Of a DNA stretch of 64,000 nt, positions 21,918 to 34,168 are shown piece by piece. Position numbers and translations under genes: made by a program. The stretch is taken from contig RCSZ01000017.1 of the NCBI GenBank assembly GCA_014898425.1, positions 124,001-188,000 of the forward strand. Direction: 5' to 3'. The stretch's first letter is position 1; each line of letters begins with the position of its first letter. The notes beneath the pieces were generated by a model. It had not been told where the DNA came from, did no database searches, and saw only the letters and a list, made by a program, of their open reading frames with translations. This stretch comes from Botryotinia globosa. Lineage: Eukaryota > Ascomycota > Leotiomycetes > Helotiales > Sclerotiniaceae.

Positions 21918-24900
21918 TCAGTAGAAATCCTGAAGTAAGCTTTCCTCGTCTTCTGCATTATTTTCATCACCCACGAAAGAGCTTTCACCGGATTCTAACG
22001 ATGAGCCACCTTCAACGTAAGTCCTAGCATCCTGATCAGTTGGCCATGCCCAGCCCTCGGCGCTTTCCACTAATATGCGTGCTTCTTCTTCATAGGATGT
22101 CCCATTGCAAAAGACCTTTGCAGCTATTAGAGTTCTTTTCAAGAGCTCGTGACCATTGCGGCTCCACCTAGCCTCAGTAATTAAACGCTCGTGATGAAGT
22201 ACCATCCACTCTATTACAGCTTTGATGCCCTCGAAATCCTCTGCTATTCCTAGAACACGTACGTAGGCATGTAGAACGGCGCCGTGTAGTTTGCTATGTA
22301 AATCGTGAGTAAGCGACGGAAGTCCTATATCGAAACTTGTCGAAGATAACTTTGCAAATTCATCTTTCACAAGTAGAACATCGTCCGCGAACGGCAAATT
22401 TTGGTCCATTCGGGACGATGCAACGATTGCCTTTTCCAGTCCTCGACAAATCAACTGAAAGCCGTTTGGCTCAAGCTCAAGCCCAGCGTCATGAAAGTCC
22501 TGTAATGCAGCAGCAGAGATTCTCCAGGAATTAATATCATCTTGCGGGTCACCGATTATATTGGGGTCAATTGTAATGCCAGGCCTAGCAAGTGCATTGA
22601 AGACCGCATACCATGTAGGCTTATATCTTGTCTGGCTGGTTCGTATGAGCTCCAGTGCGTGAGACAGCGGATTAATACCAGACTTTCTAGATCTAGGCAG
22701 CGTCCGTGGCATTGTCTCATTTGCGTTGATATCGTTGATGACATCTGGGAAATTTTCATGAAGCCCTTTCAGATCTTTGAGCATAGATATTTCGGAGTAT
22801 GAAGGAGCTTGTGGGATAAGTTTATCCGTACACCTGCAAAGTAAGGTGACGAAGGCATGAACGATGCGAATTTCCGCAGACGTCATTTTTGCTGGTGGAT
22901 TGGCGTTTTGGCCAACGATATACTTCAAGAAAGTACGTCGCTGCCCACTTTCACGAATATACTTTATACCATCAGGTATTCCCCTAGCATGACTAATAAG
23001 GAAATTTAGACATTCGCTTTGTGGCCGTACTCCAGTTGACATCATGGTTTCATACAAGAAATCAATGGATGATGGCGGTCGAAGCTCCTCTTTGTAGAAA
23101 TCGCTGAAGTTGTCGACAGACGGTGGAAGAACTTCTTTCCCCTCGCCAGGTGTAACATCTATCATTCGAGAACGACCGGCTCTCCTATTTTCAGCTTCAA
23201 CTTTCTCCATCATAGCATGATAAATGGAAGAGGTGGGTGTGCCACCTAGACGCTGGAAACTCTTGAATGCGCTCCAAGCTTCCTGTACATCACGCGTCGC
23301 TGTGATCCTTGAACTCCAAACCCGGTGGTGCAGAGGACTCGACCTTACCAAAGAGCGCAACTTTCTGATACGACCTTTGGACAAAGACCTGGTATGGATC
23401 GTTGGTGTCCCATCATCTTCTTGTCCCCCAAGAATACCATGAGCATGAGTGCTAATATTCGAACTGTACCCGGCTTGCTTCATTTGCCTTATTGCAAAGA
23501 CAACCCTACTCAGATCTTCATCTGGCGATCTCCGGGCATCCATACCATCTTGGTCAATCCTCCAGGGAGGCCAACTTCTCGCCTGGAGCTTAGCTAATCT
23601 GGATTCATCGTCGGTCTTTTGCAATGCAAGTAGTACAACTTGTACGGCATGGTAACCGCCCCTGTCAATGATCAAAGGCGGCTTGGTCTGATTCGCTAAA
23701 CGCAGTAGGACTCTTTGCGCATGCCAATTATGGATCATGGATTTAAATGGTACGAATTGTGATGGTAGAGAAAGGGCGTGAAGTAGTTTATTGAGCAAAT
23801 GAGAGCATCGGCTATGTGCTTGTGGCTCTAACGACTCCGTTGTAGACCCACCATGTAAATTATGGAATAAATATGGAGGAACCATATGGGATATGGGGAG
23901 GACAGCAGAGGGTAGTAAATACCGTGCATGATAGAGGAGGCGGGAGATAAGAAGTGTGAAAGTGGTTAATTCCATGTCAGGCGAAGAGAATAACATTGAT
24001 TCCTCTGTCTCTTCCTCAATGGTAGACTCGGAAAGTGCAGGCCAAGAGTCTCCTGTGCGTTTTTGGGGATTTGGTGAGAAAACTCGAGTCCAAGTATAAT
24101 TTAGAAGTGATCTAAAAGTTTCCACGTGCAAAATTTCCTTACGGAGAATTTCCAATAATAAAAATGTTGGCTTTTTTGACGGTGAAGAAAGGAATCGTTG
24201 TGCCTTTTCATCTGTATCTTTTCCTTGTATGATGTAGGTCCATACGACTAGATCATCTATACTGAAGCCTCGCTTGCGCAAGGCAAGGCTCATATCGGTA
24301 GTCAAGGGATAGCCCTACGTTACCTCAAAATTAGCGATGTCAAGCTAGAGGATTTGATAGAAATACCCTAATATGCTGCAATAGGATCGTTGGCAAAGCT
24401 GATTCCGATACTTTAGATCTAGATTTCTCTGATCTAAAGTGTTGCCAAAGTGCTTCCCGAGCATCGTCATCTGGCAAATCTAGCCACTTCCCAAGAAAAT
24501 TAGGACTCGAAAGTCGTCTTGCTTTTTTAAGCCTGTTGCTCAACCTTGGCGGTCTAATTTCCATGGACCGTAGAGGGACTGGCGAATGGTTGACCACGCC
24601 AGAAGCGAGTCCGTTGAAGGGGCTCCTATCTTCATCAAATCCCTCCAGATTAGACGTGTCATCGTTTCTGGATTTGAGAAGCTCTATGGGACTTCGTTCA
24701 ATGGAGCGTTTAATATCCAGATATCTCATTTGCGAACTCTTCCGATTTTTGACATGATCCCAAAAATCCTGCGAAGGGTTGTCCTCACTGAACTCATCCA
24801 AATTCGAAGTGGTCGAGTTCTGTCTACTTGATAGTGGCCGGAGCAAGTATCTTTGGCTTCTATGAACATTTCTTATTTCTGTGGGGAGCTGTACGCAAGG

Positions 24901-24999
24901 TATATTAGAAATCATTGAATTTCCGAGTAGTTGTTTGGAAATGTTCTTATGCTTACTTGAAAGAATGACACAGTGGATAGGATCCTGGCATGACGCCAT
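21918..24999 (-). CDS. Large PPR-like, probably mitochondrial protein
   Basis: Exons 24999-24367 and 24314-21918, with a 52-base GTATTT...CGTAG intron in phase 0, give 1009 residues from the first ATG. A second ATG at 24915 opens a more classic mitochondrial presequence (basic, hydroxylated, ending near PLSSRQNST), so the true start may be there. The join reads HIRGYPLTTDMSL, continuous helix. The body is helical, with stretches that resemble pentatricopeptide repeats: VVFAIRQMKQAGY, AFKSFQRLGGTPTSSIYHAMM and LYETMMSTGVRPQSECLNF. The tail is acidic. The features suggest a mitochondrial RNA-binding or translation factor, but I cannot match it to a named yeast protein. It lies head-to-head, 944 bases apart, with the Q/P-rich gene at 25944. 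Confidence 0.75.
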
Positions 25000-25943
25000 G
25001 AGGAGGCATTGCCAGATTTCGAAGAATGGAGGCACGATTGCATCCGTTCATGTTGTACTGTACAAGATCTCTGTCTAGACAGTATCAGAATGCAAATCTA
25101 CCTTGCATTACTGTGTTTCTAGGTAAATGATGTGGCTAGGATATCAGATATTGTATTGTACAGAAAATGTGTCTCCTTGAACGAAAAAGGAATCAATGCG
25201 CGGAAATGGATTCAAAGAAGTAGAGGTATATAAACCTTGCAAGAATGAGAAGACGGCAAGAACTGTTGCTTCATAAGTGAAGTGATAGACAATTATGATA
25301 GCTACCTACCTAGGTAGGTAAATCTATATCAAGGTCAAAATTATTTTATGGATGACTAATCAAAGCAGCTCACATGATCCAGCAAGCATCAGCCACAGTT
25401 ACCTATTCTAGATTAGCGCATGGTGGCTCAAGTCTACTTTTGGTATGGATCGTTCTGTTCTGCGCTTAAGCTAATTTGTCTCATGTCCGTGCCTTTGGTT
25501 CTTTCTGCCATCCTACCAATCTGCCTCGTCTTTCTATTAGAGCCTCGCAACCAATATTGAGTGAGGAACGAGGAAATAATAACATCATATAACGGTACAT
25601 CTCCTACACTTTCAACCCTTTCTTGCAATCTTTACAACCAAATTTTCTTTCAAGAGAAAGCGACACAAATATTACGACTGCATTAATTTTCATTCAAATT
25701 TTGCGCATTGAAAATCACATATGAAGTATTTTTGAATGAAGACTTCAATGACTTTGCAGCGCTGAATTTTGGTTTTCCTTTCTACCCCCCAAAAGTCTCC
25801 AACTACCTACCTACCCGTACCATCTTATTACCTTACCCTTACCCAAAAAAGCGTCTCCTTCGTCGGTAACACACATACCATCTGCGATCGCGACGCGAAA
25901 AAAAAGGAATCCCCAAAAAATCTTTGGACCGCGAGACTACGTG
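25000..25943. promoter_or_regulatory. Divergent intergenic region
   Basis: It carries the promoters of the PPR-like gene (reverse) and of the Q/P-rich gene (forward). A perfect 18-base palindrome, TACCTACCTAGGTAGGTA, lies at 25303-25320. A pyrimidine-rich leader precedes the forward ATG. I see no gene. Confidence 0.5.
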
Positions 25944-28774
25944 ATGGCCTCGACCAACGGGATTCTCAGTCCCCCCACTCAACCGCATTTAGATATTACA
26001 CTATCAGCGAAACGAAAACGCGACGATAACATCGAGCAGCCAGCTCTTATAAATGGCGCCAGCAACGAATCCAAAATCGCAATTACAAAAGAACCATCGA
26101 CGATAGATGCACAAGGTCTTGTCGATGATTTGATTGACGTACTCAAGAGGTGAGTTTTGCTTTTCGACACACCCTTTCAATCTGTTCATCGGGTAGCATA
26201 GCTTCCAGTATCATATCAATTCATCCCAGACCTATTACTGATCTGAAACTTTCTAGTCATGATCCCTCGCCCTCCATCTTAACACGAGCTCTTCCTGAAT
26301 CAATCCCGTCGACCGAACCTCACGCTAAAAGACAAAAGTCAGATGGCGCGACTGATTCACCAACTATTCTATCACGCGCGACAGCACATGAATATCTTAC
26401 TATCGATGAAGTTCTCAAAGATGTTGATACTGCCGCATCTGATATCATAGAGAGGCTACAATTGACTGTTGGCTCAAATCAGAATCAGTACATACCTGTT
26501 CCGCCTGAGCAATCGGAGCTGGCTGTCAAGATTTTGGCCTTCAAAAAGAAAGCTCATGAGCTTGTGCGCAGAGAAAAGGCTACCACGGGGCTACAAGAAA
26601 ACGCGAATAGCAATCAAATAATCGATTCCAACAATTATTTATCAAACAGGAATTTTGGATCCAATAATAATGCGCCAGTTACTGCAACGTCGGAGGATAG
26701 CAAAGTGGTTCTTACACTCTACGGCAACGCCCCGCAACCGAAACAGTTATTCTCTAGTTTACAGGTTCCAATCAAGTATGACGGGGAATCGATTTCTCAG
26801 CCTCTTCGCGAAGCCGCCCTACCCAATGGTATTACGACAACTCAGATCGTTCCCTTGCAGCCCACGAGCTTTGATGACAATAAGAAACGTCCGCAAACTT
26901 TAGGAGAGCTTTTTCCAACGCCTCCAAACATTCATCCCTTGAAGCCGCCTAAAATTTCCAAGAGCTCTTTACCAACTTCAATCGACGGGTGGCACCAACC
27001 ATTTGTTGCCGATCCACGAAGTACTAGCTATTGGAAACAACCACTCACTACTGGACAATGGCTTGATTATAGCAATACCTCGTCACTCAGCCCAGAAAGG
27101 AAACGCACTGGAGTTGCAGGTTCCAATGAAGATACCGAAGCAGCCATTGACTCGAGCGAAATCGATGCTGCTAAGTTGGATGCTTTGTTTCGGAGCGCGT
27201 ATTCGGGATTCGCGCCGACCAAGGATGATTCCAAAGCTATCGCTCCGGAAAGTGTTTTGAGCAAGATCTGGTGGCAACGAGTCGGTGAAAAACGATGGGG
27301 AGACATAATCAATAGGGCTGAGGGGCTAGGCGATGGTTATCCTACGGAGCCAAGTACCAATAGCTTGGCTTTCAACGATGCGGAAATTGAGGAGCTCGAG
27401 CAAGCAGCGAAAGAATCGCCTGATACTTTGATCGATCCCAGCTTAATGTCTACCGACTTAAATGAGGAAAAATTGGCAGAAGAAAAAGATGTTGAGGAAG
27501 TACTGCAGGGAATTTCGGAGTTGCTAGAGACTCTCAACTCATATCAAAGAAATCGACACGTTTCTCTCAATGCTTCAGGTCGTCCTGTTAGCGCGTTTGG
27601 GACATCAGAAACTAATTTCATGGGCACTCCCTCAAAGCCCAGCGAATCAGAAGTAACGACATATGAGATCCTCAAATCGCAACTAGCTTTGATGGTTGCT
27701 ATGTTGCCGCCATATGCCGTTGCGAAGTTGAACTCCGACCAATTGGCTGAGCTTAGCATCAGTACAAAGATTGAAGTTCAATTGAGCGATCAAAAGGGTG
27801 TCATGGAGGAAGACGAGATAGCAGCTCGCGCAAAGGTCGCAGCAATGAGCGCAGCCTCAAACACACGACCCACCACCAGCTCTTCGTTGCACAGAAGCTC
27901 TTCTTCTGCTGCACTTTATGGCAATCAATACTCATCTTCGCGACCAGCTCCAGCCCCCACTGGGCAACACTACGCTCCTGCTCAAACACCAATCAGACCG
28001 CCACCAAGCAATTTGCAACGTCCGCCTGCTACTGCGCCCGTACCCACTTCGTATGCACAGCGTGCTCCATCTGCTCCGTCGTATCGTCCGGCGGCTTATC
28101 CGGGGGCTGCATATCCACACCAGTTCCGAACGCCAGGTCCAACAGCACCGCAATATGCTCAGGCAAATGGCCAACAACAACAGTACCACCATAATACTCC
28201 CACTACCTCTTATACACGCCCTCCAACTCAGCCCTTCCAAAGCATTCCACAATCTACACCTCAGACAGTGCGGTACCCAAGTCAGCCACCATATGCTACC
28301 CAGCAACAGCCAGTTCAAAATGGTGCTGCATATACTCAGGCTTATGGAAATGGAGCACATGTTGGCCGACAGAGCTCGCCTCAGAAGCCTGTCTATAATC
28401 AAGCAAATCAACACTCTCAATCTCAAGTCCGCCCTCCGTACTCAACACCCGCCCCTCCAATTTTACCGCCCAATACCACTAGGAACATGCAAGGTCAGTT
28501 GGCTCAACCACCGGTCATGAATGGCTCTTCTCAATCACCTCAACCTCAGCCTCAACAGACTCTGCCGCCGCAATCACATCACCAAAATTCCTATAATAAC
28601 ATGAGTACTTTTTTAACTTCAGGCGAGCAACAGACCATAATTGATCGTCAGCGCGCCCAAATTGTCCAGCAGCAAGGAAACCAACATCAAGCAAGAAATA
28701 CTGCTCAAGCAGGTGCATTGGGATCACCACAGCCACAAATCAATGGCAACAGTGCCGTCGCGGCAGGGCTATGA
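25944..28774 (+). CDS. Q/P-rich nuclear-type protein, family not identified
   Basis: Exons 25944-26149 and 26257-28774, with a 107-base GTGAGT...TTCTAG intron, give 907 residues. The N-terminus has a basic AKRKRDD motif (a likely nuclear signal) and a predicted helix, QGLVDDLIDVLKR, that continues across the splice. About 105-175 is helical (HEYLTIDEVLKDVDTAASDIIERL). About 365-390 is the most ordered block, ending SVLSKIWWQRVGEKRWGDII. A coiled acidic stretch with a DVEEVLQGISELLETLNSYQRNRH helix follows, then YEILKSQLALMVAMLPPYAVAKL (about 565-590). From about 620 to the end it is low-complexity Gln/Pro/Ser/Tyr, prion-like. This architecture fits a chromatin or transcription co-regulator, but that is inference. 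There is no DNA-binding fold that I can name. Confidence 0.75.
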
Positions 28775-29467
28775 AGATTTCGATGCAATGGTGTTTAGGT
28801 TGGGAATTTATCGAGGCAACGACGTCTGAATAATCTTAGGATGGGATGGTCGCCCAAATTTTGGGAGGAGAGTGAGAATCAAGTCGACGACTTTGGTTTA
28901 TGCTTTACGCGCAGAGTACTTCAATTTTCACGGATGGCGTTTATCGGGACTATTCAGTTACGGATGGGGCATGGATGGTAGGAATGTCGAGGGAAGCGAT
29001 CAGGAATGACTAGATAGATGGCCCATGGTCAATACGCGTTCTTTTGGTGGTTATAGGGCTGCATCTACAGCAAGCCAGTTGTGCACTGGGAGATGAAATT
29101 AAAACGTGTAAAATTATAGATCTTTGATTTTTCAAATTCGTCAAATAAATTAGTTTATTCGTTTTTAATTGTGATTGCGTTGGATGACTAGGTAGTTTAC
29201 TTGTATGCTATAAAGCGGCGAAGTCCTTGAAATCCTCAATACAGATACAGAGTCGAGTCTCGTTGGAATATAAATGTACAATAATTGGAGTTTGACACCG
29301 TTTTCCCCTACCATTCCTGTTCCGTGCCAATTCCTATTCCTCCCCCCCTCTCCACCTCCCCAGTAATTTCACTGGCTAAACTAAAAGTACAGTACAACAA
29401 GGCATTTGAACCTCAAAGAAATTCTACAACCAGGCTCACATAAATTCAATGCATCGCTGTGAAATTA
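28775..29467. other. Convergent 3' intergenic region
   Basis: These are the 3' flanks of the Q/P-rich gene and the reverse-strand RCC1-like gene. AT-rich at 29095-29170. I see no gene. Confidence 0.5.
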
Positions 29468-31237
29468 TTAAGCACCAGAATAAACCGCGGTACAACCTCT
29501 CCCACACTCAATTCTCTGCTCCACACTAACATTCCTTCCTCCAATCTTCACCGTCTTCCTTGGCGTAATCTGGAAGCGATGTTCTTCTCTCCTTCCTTTC
29601 TCTCTATCGGCCGCCAAATCCAGCGGCTGGATATAAATTGGCTGGCTGACATTATTTCTCTTACCGGTGCCTAGTTGGTAGAATTCGTTTCCGCCCCACC
29701 ATAATACATCGGCACCCCAATTCGTATCATTTGAGCTAGATTTAGAGGTAGCGTTCAGATGGGTCACGTTGTTCATTACGGCGGAGGCATGAGTGCTGCC
29801 AATGGAGAGTCGAGAGAGCCGGATGGGGACTACTTTGTTCGCAACTTCGTCGTATTCGAAGAGGCCAGAGAGAGCTTTCATTTTCGAGGGAAGTCCTTGA
29901 ACGTGTGTCCAGCGGCCGTTTCCGAGGGTGCCGTAGATTCCTTGTCCGCATGCCCAGGTATCAGCTGTGATACGGCCTAGGTCTGCTGGGGGTTCTTCTT
30001 CTGATTGTCCAGCCACTCGGGTAGCATCAACTGTAAAGAATGTATTGACACCCCCGGCGAAGACGCCGGTCACGCGAGGAAGTAGATTTGTGCCTTTGTA
30101 TAGTCTGTCAATGGGGACTAGCGAAGGGGCATCGATGGTAGATGCTTCAGAGTTGTATTCAAAGCCTAATTGGCCGACAGAATTATCGCCAAAGCTGAAA
30201 ACTCGCCCTTGCGTATCAACGGCGAGAGAGTGATAGTCACCGGTAGCTATCTTTGCAATATCAAATCCTTGAAGTGTACTTAACCAATGTGGTTGGTCGT
30301 ATCTTCCAGGGGGGCGTGATGTCCATGTTAAACCAGGAACACCAAGTTGTCCTTTCGAAGGATAATCTTCAGAGCCGGATGCTGCGGAGAAAACACGTCC
30401 TTTGGATGTGAGGAGAAGGCAATGCTCAAGACCGCTGCTTATATCCGTCACCTTTTCTCCCCAGACCATTTTATCCGGGTTCAAGGTTCGATACCCAATT
30501 GAAGATTTACTGCTCCAGAAGGGAATCCATGAGCTCTCTTGTTGCTTTGGTTCTAATGCCTGATCTGCTTGTGATGCTGAAATCGAGTATACCGTGCCTT
30601 TCGACGAAAGTGCTATGATGCGGTCTTTTGATATAGATAGCTTGACGAGATCTTTTCCCTTCAATGTTGCTATAGGCCCCTTACAATCCGGTGAATATCC
30701 CGTACCCCATTGCAGCAGATCGCCGTTCTCAGTAATTGCTGCTGCGAAATTACGATCTAACTTGATATCTCGAATGAGCTTCCCATCGAAGTATGGTATT
30801 CGTTTTGGAGTTTTGACATTGATCTCCTCGGAGTCGGGTGCAACGACACGACCCGTATTCGATCCCCATGCATATACTCCCGGGTTCTCCCAGCTTCTCT
30901 TCACTTGTAAATGCTGTGAGCTTATTTGGTCTCGGTTCTCTTCCTTTGTGCTAGTATTCCTCCTCCTCTTCTCGAATTGTAGCTCGGCGGGTGTAGGGAT
31001 CTCTTCTGCATGTAAAGCTCGTGGATAGCCGGTTGCATATAGACCTCCAGCGCATATTGTCAGTGATAATAACAACGCAGCTTTCCGTGAGTTTGAAGCT
31101 CTATTGGCAACGGCAGCTTTCGAATCACTAGAACCTCCAATATATCTCCTCTGGAATGCAATTGAGTGATTGGTATGTCGATTTGCTCGTTGAACAATCG
31201 TGCCACATTTTGGTATAACTTTACTTGACAACATCAT
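29468..31237 (-). CDS. Mitochondrial RCC1-repeat protein, Fmp25-like
   Basis: A single exon of 589 codons starts at the ATG at 31237. The first 45 residues form a basic, Ser-rich mitochondrial presequence, followed by a membrane segment at about 52-70 (AALLLSLTICAGGLYATGY). The rest is an RCC1-type beta-propeller with recurring WG/G-Q-L-G motifs: VYAWGSNTG, LLQWGTG, VFSFGDNSVGQLG, TWACGQGIYGTLGNG and VLWWGGNEFYQLGTG. A targeting sequence, one membrane anchor and an RCC1 propeller together match yeast Fmp25, an inner-membrane protein needed for assembly of respiratory complex III. The function is taken from that family. The gene is divergent from COG3 with 279 bases between start codons. Confidence 0.85.
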   Translation of the reverse strand: MMLSSKVIPKCGTIVQRANRHTNHSIAFQRRYIGGSSDSKAAVANRASNSRKAALLLSLTICAGGLYATGYPRALHAEEIPTPAELQFEKRRRNTSTKEENRDQISSQHLQVKRSWENPGVYAWGSNTGRVVAPDSEEINVKTPKRIPYFDGKLIRDIKLDRNFAAAITENGDLLQWGTGYSPDCKGPIATLKGKDLVKLSISKDRIIALSSKGTVYSISASQADQALEPKQQESSWIPFWSSKSSIGYRTLNPDKMVWGEKVTDISSGLEHCLLLTSKGRVFSAASGSEDYPSKGQLGVPGLTWTSRPPGRYDQPHWLSTLQGFDIAKIATGDYHSLAVDTQGRVFSFGDNSVGQLGFEYNSEASTIDAPSLVPIDRLYKGTNLLPRVTGVFAGGVNTFFTVDATRVAGQSEEEPPADLGRITADTWACGQGIYGTLGNGRWTHVQGLPSKMKALSGLFEYDEVANKVVPIRLSRLSIGSTHASAVMNNVTHLNATSKSSSNDTNWGADVLWWGGNEFYQLGTGKRNNVSQPIYIQPLDLAADREKGRREEHRFQITPRKTVKIGGRNVSVEQRIECGRGCTAVYSGA

Positions 31238-31516
31238 TGATTTTCTATGCTTATATCAATCATTGAGAAAACAGGCTTTGTATGTTTACGACAAAAACAT
31301 TTGTTAGACTCGCCACTACCCCTCATACCACAAAGTTCTCCTCAGCCTTGTCCGTTTCCATCCCATGACGAATTGACTTTCCTGGTCCAATTATAATCTG
31401 ATTGAATGTCAGGCTAGTGGTCCGTGCCTAGCCCCATGGATAGCCGGTGTTTCGAATATTCATGACACTTCAGCCTTACTCGACATCTTGGAATTTTGAT
31501 GTAAGGTACCGGTAAA
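31238..31516. promoter_or_regulatory. Divergent promoter region between the FMP25-like gene and COG3
   Basis: 279 bases separate the start codons. I see no clear TATA box or named binding motif. A shared promoter is inferred from geometry. Confidence 0.45.
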
Positions 31517-34168
31517 ATGTACGAAGATGCGTGGTACAGTTTTGTACCAGAAACAAATACCAAAAAGGATCATGTCGCCTCGCAGGCATCGCAACATCGT
31601 CGCAAAGAATCTCTTTTGCAGCAAACTAATGTAAGCCCCCTTAGTACTCTGATAAGTGCCTCTAGTTAATGATGTACATAGGGTAACAACCAAATGTTGG
31701 ACCAGAACTCTCCAATGCTAGGAATATATGAGGATGAACCTGTATCGAAAGACCCTCCGAAAGCTACGTTGGCAAGGAGAGCAAAATCATATAGCGATTT
31801 CTACGAAGTAGCTATGGCATATATAAACAAGGAAGCGAATGAGGGAAAGACACAAATCGAGCGCGATGTCGAAGGAGGGGAATCTAGCACTCCCCTTTTC
31901 GAGGAGCGGTACAGTGCGCTTGAAAATGAGCTTGTGGATGGAAGCCTCGAGGAATACCAGTATGCCAAATATAAGCGACGGGCATCGAACCAATACGCTA
32001 ATCATCTGAAGATTATATCTAGATCAATTAGTTCTATCCGAGCGTCATCTTGACACTCTTTTAAGTGATACCACAAGCGCATTGGATACACTTGCCAGTC
32101 TTTCCGAATCGTTCAAGAATGTCGAAGCACAAACCACAGACTTTCAAGCTCAATGTGAAGATCTTTTGGAAGAACAAAAACGTATAAGAGAATTGGCAGA
32201 TGAAGTTGGAACGGATTTGCAATACTATGCTTATCTTGAACCTCTGACTCGACGCTTGAATGCTCCAGGAGCTGGAAGGCTGGTCAAAAACGGTGACTTC
32301 TTGGATATGTTAGAAAATCTCAACTCTTGTATTGAGTTTATGGATCAACATGTAGGTCTTGTCTTTTTCATGTCCATATCTCAGAAATCTCGATACTCGG
32401 CGGTTCCTTTGTGCAGACTAGTAGAAACACCTTCTATGCATGCTACTTTTTATTTCAGTACGTTGTTAAATCAATGAGCTGTTTTACAACAAACTACGAG
32501 GCTCATCTATCTTGAAATAGACCCTGGATTACTTGTGACTAATTATTTACAGCCAAACTATAAAGACTCGACTGTGTATAAGACTCGCTACACAACACTT
32601 TTAGATAAAGCACTCAACCTCGTCCAAATTGCTTTCTCAAATTCTCTGCGTGAAGTGTCAGATGACGCCTCAAAACAATTGAAAGCCAAAGAACAAACGG
32701 AGACAAATCAATACATTCTTCTCTATGGCAAATACGAATCTGCCAGGGAGAATTTAGGCCTTTCGATTGAACGACTTTTGACGACTGATGAATTTGCGTT
32801 TGGGAGAAGAGGAGATGTGGACCGAACACCATATATCCAACAATGGCATAACCTATACCAGCAATTGCTTGAGTCCTACATAAGATCCCGTGATCCTGTT
32901 GGACCTCTTGTTCTCAAAAATCTTCAAAATTTCTCAACTACTTCACCTCTCCCTGACAAAGAGTTTGAATTATTCGCTAGACGATCCGTGCAATATGTCT
33001 TTGATACATGTCAGAATGAGTTGAAACTAGCAGCAAAATTCTTTCAGAATGGACCTCTTATGGCCGATTATCCTTCACCTCCCATTCCGTGGAACATGCC
33101 TAATTCATACCTCGAGAAACTAGAGGAGAGTTGTCTGTCGCATGTGAAGATACTCCATAGCTTCTTAACCCCATATTTGAGCAATGGTGACTTGCATCGA
33201 GTTTGCGACTTGGTTACTTGGTTGGGGGATACTTTTATTTCAGCAGAGGCGCATGAAGATGAGAGTCGTGATGGACAAAGATTAGCTGCGCAGGTCTTGT
33301 TGGGCGTTCATCTTTGGCCATTAGCTGATCAGCTTTTCATCATAGAAGCAAAAAAACTTGAGCACTTCAAACCATCTCCGGAAGATCTCAGGATCATATC
33401 GCCAAATGCTCCGAAGTTATCCAATGAGAAAGCCATTCCAACTAGTGGCTTGCGAGTTGATACTGCCCTTAAGCCTCTTGAAAGCACATCCGTTGAGAGT
33501 GGTGTTTCAAATGCCTTTCCGACGGTCAAGACGGCGGTCAGTTTACTCGTTTTATACAACGAAAGCATGCATGAGAGAACAGTAAGTCACACTGCTTTGG
33601 AAATAAACGTGACTGCACTAACATTCTTATACAGCTCAAGAAAGGTGATGTTCTTTACGAAATCGTGCATCAAACTACCGAATCTCTGCAGAGAGCCGCA
33701 ACAATCATAAAGCGAAGTTCAAATAACATAATGGATGCACAGCTATTCCTCATCAAAAACCTGATGCTCATCGAGAACCTATTTATGACCCACGAAATCC
33801 CAGACTCAATCCGTCAATCCGCCGAACTCGACTTCACTCCTCTTTGGGAGACGCTCAAGGAACTTCAATCCCGTCACCAAGTGTTTAATCCCCTTGCATA
33901 TATCAGACCGATGATCAAAGGTCAACTACTTCCTGCTGTGGTTGATAAATTACTAGATGCTAGGAAGGAATTGGAAAAGGTCTTGGTACAACAAATTACA
34001 GCTTTCACCAAACATTGGCAAGCGAGGTTGTTGGAGAAGGATCCTAGGAAGACAGATCAGGTGTTGAAAGCTGAGCAAGAATTGGATATTTTGTTGGAGA
34101 GGGTTTTTGACGAGGAGACTACACGGGCCGCGTTGTTGAGAATGATTAGAGGGGGGGAGGAGTATTAG
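31517..34168 (+). CDS. COG3: Conserved oligomeric Golgi complex subunit 3 (Sec34)
   Basis: Five exons (31517-31630, 31682-31959, 32012-32351, 32553-33581, 33635-34168) give 764 residues. I placed the second intron (GTATGC at 31960, acceptor GAAG at 32011) because it alone restores the frame and yields YQLYLDQLVLSERHLDTLL, a helix typical of the Sec34 N-terminal domain (about 125-275). The third intron joins EFMDQH to PNYKDS, the conserved Cog3 junction, and is unusually long at 201 bases. The C-terminal half is all-helical, with the conserved LFLIKNLMLIENL near 610. COG3 is a lobe A subunit of the COG tether for retrograde traffic within the Golgi. It acts on the cytosolic face of cis-Golgi membranes. 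Confidence 0.92.
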
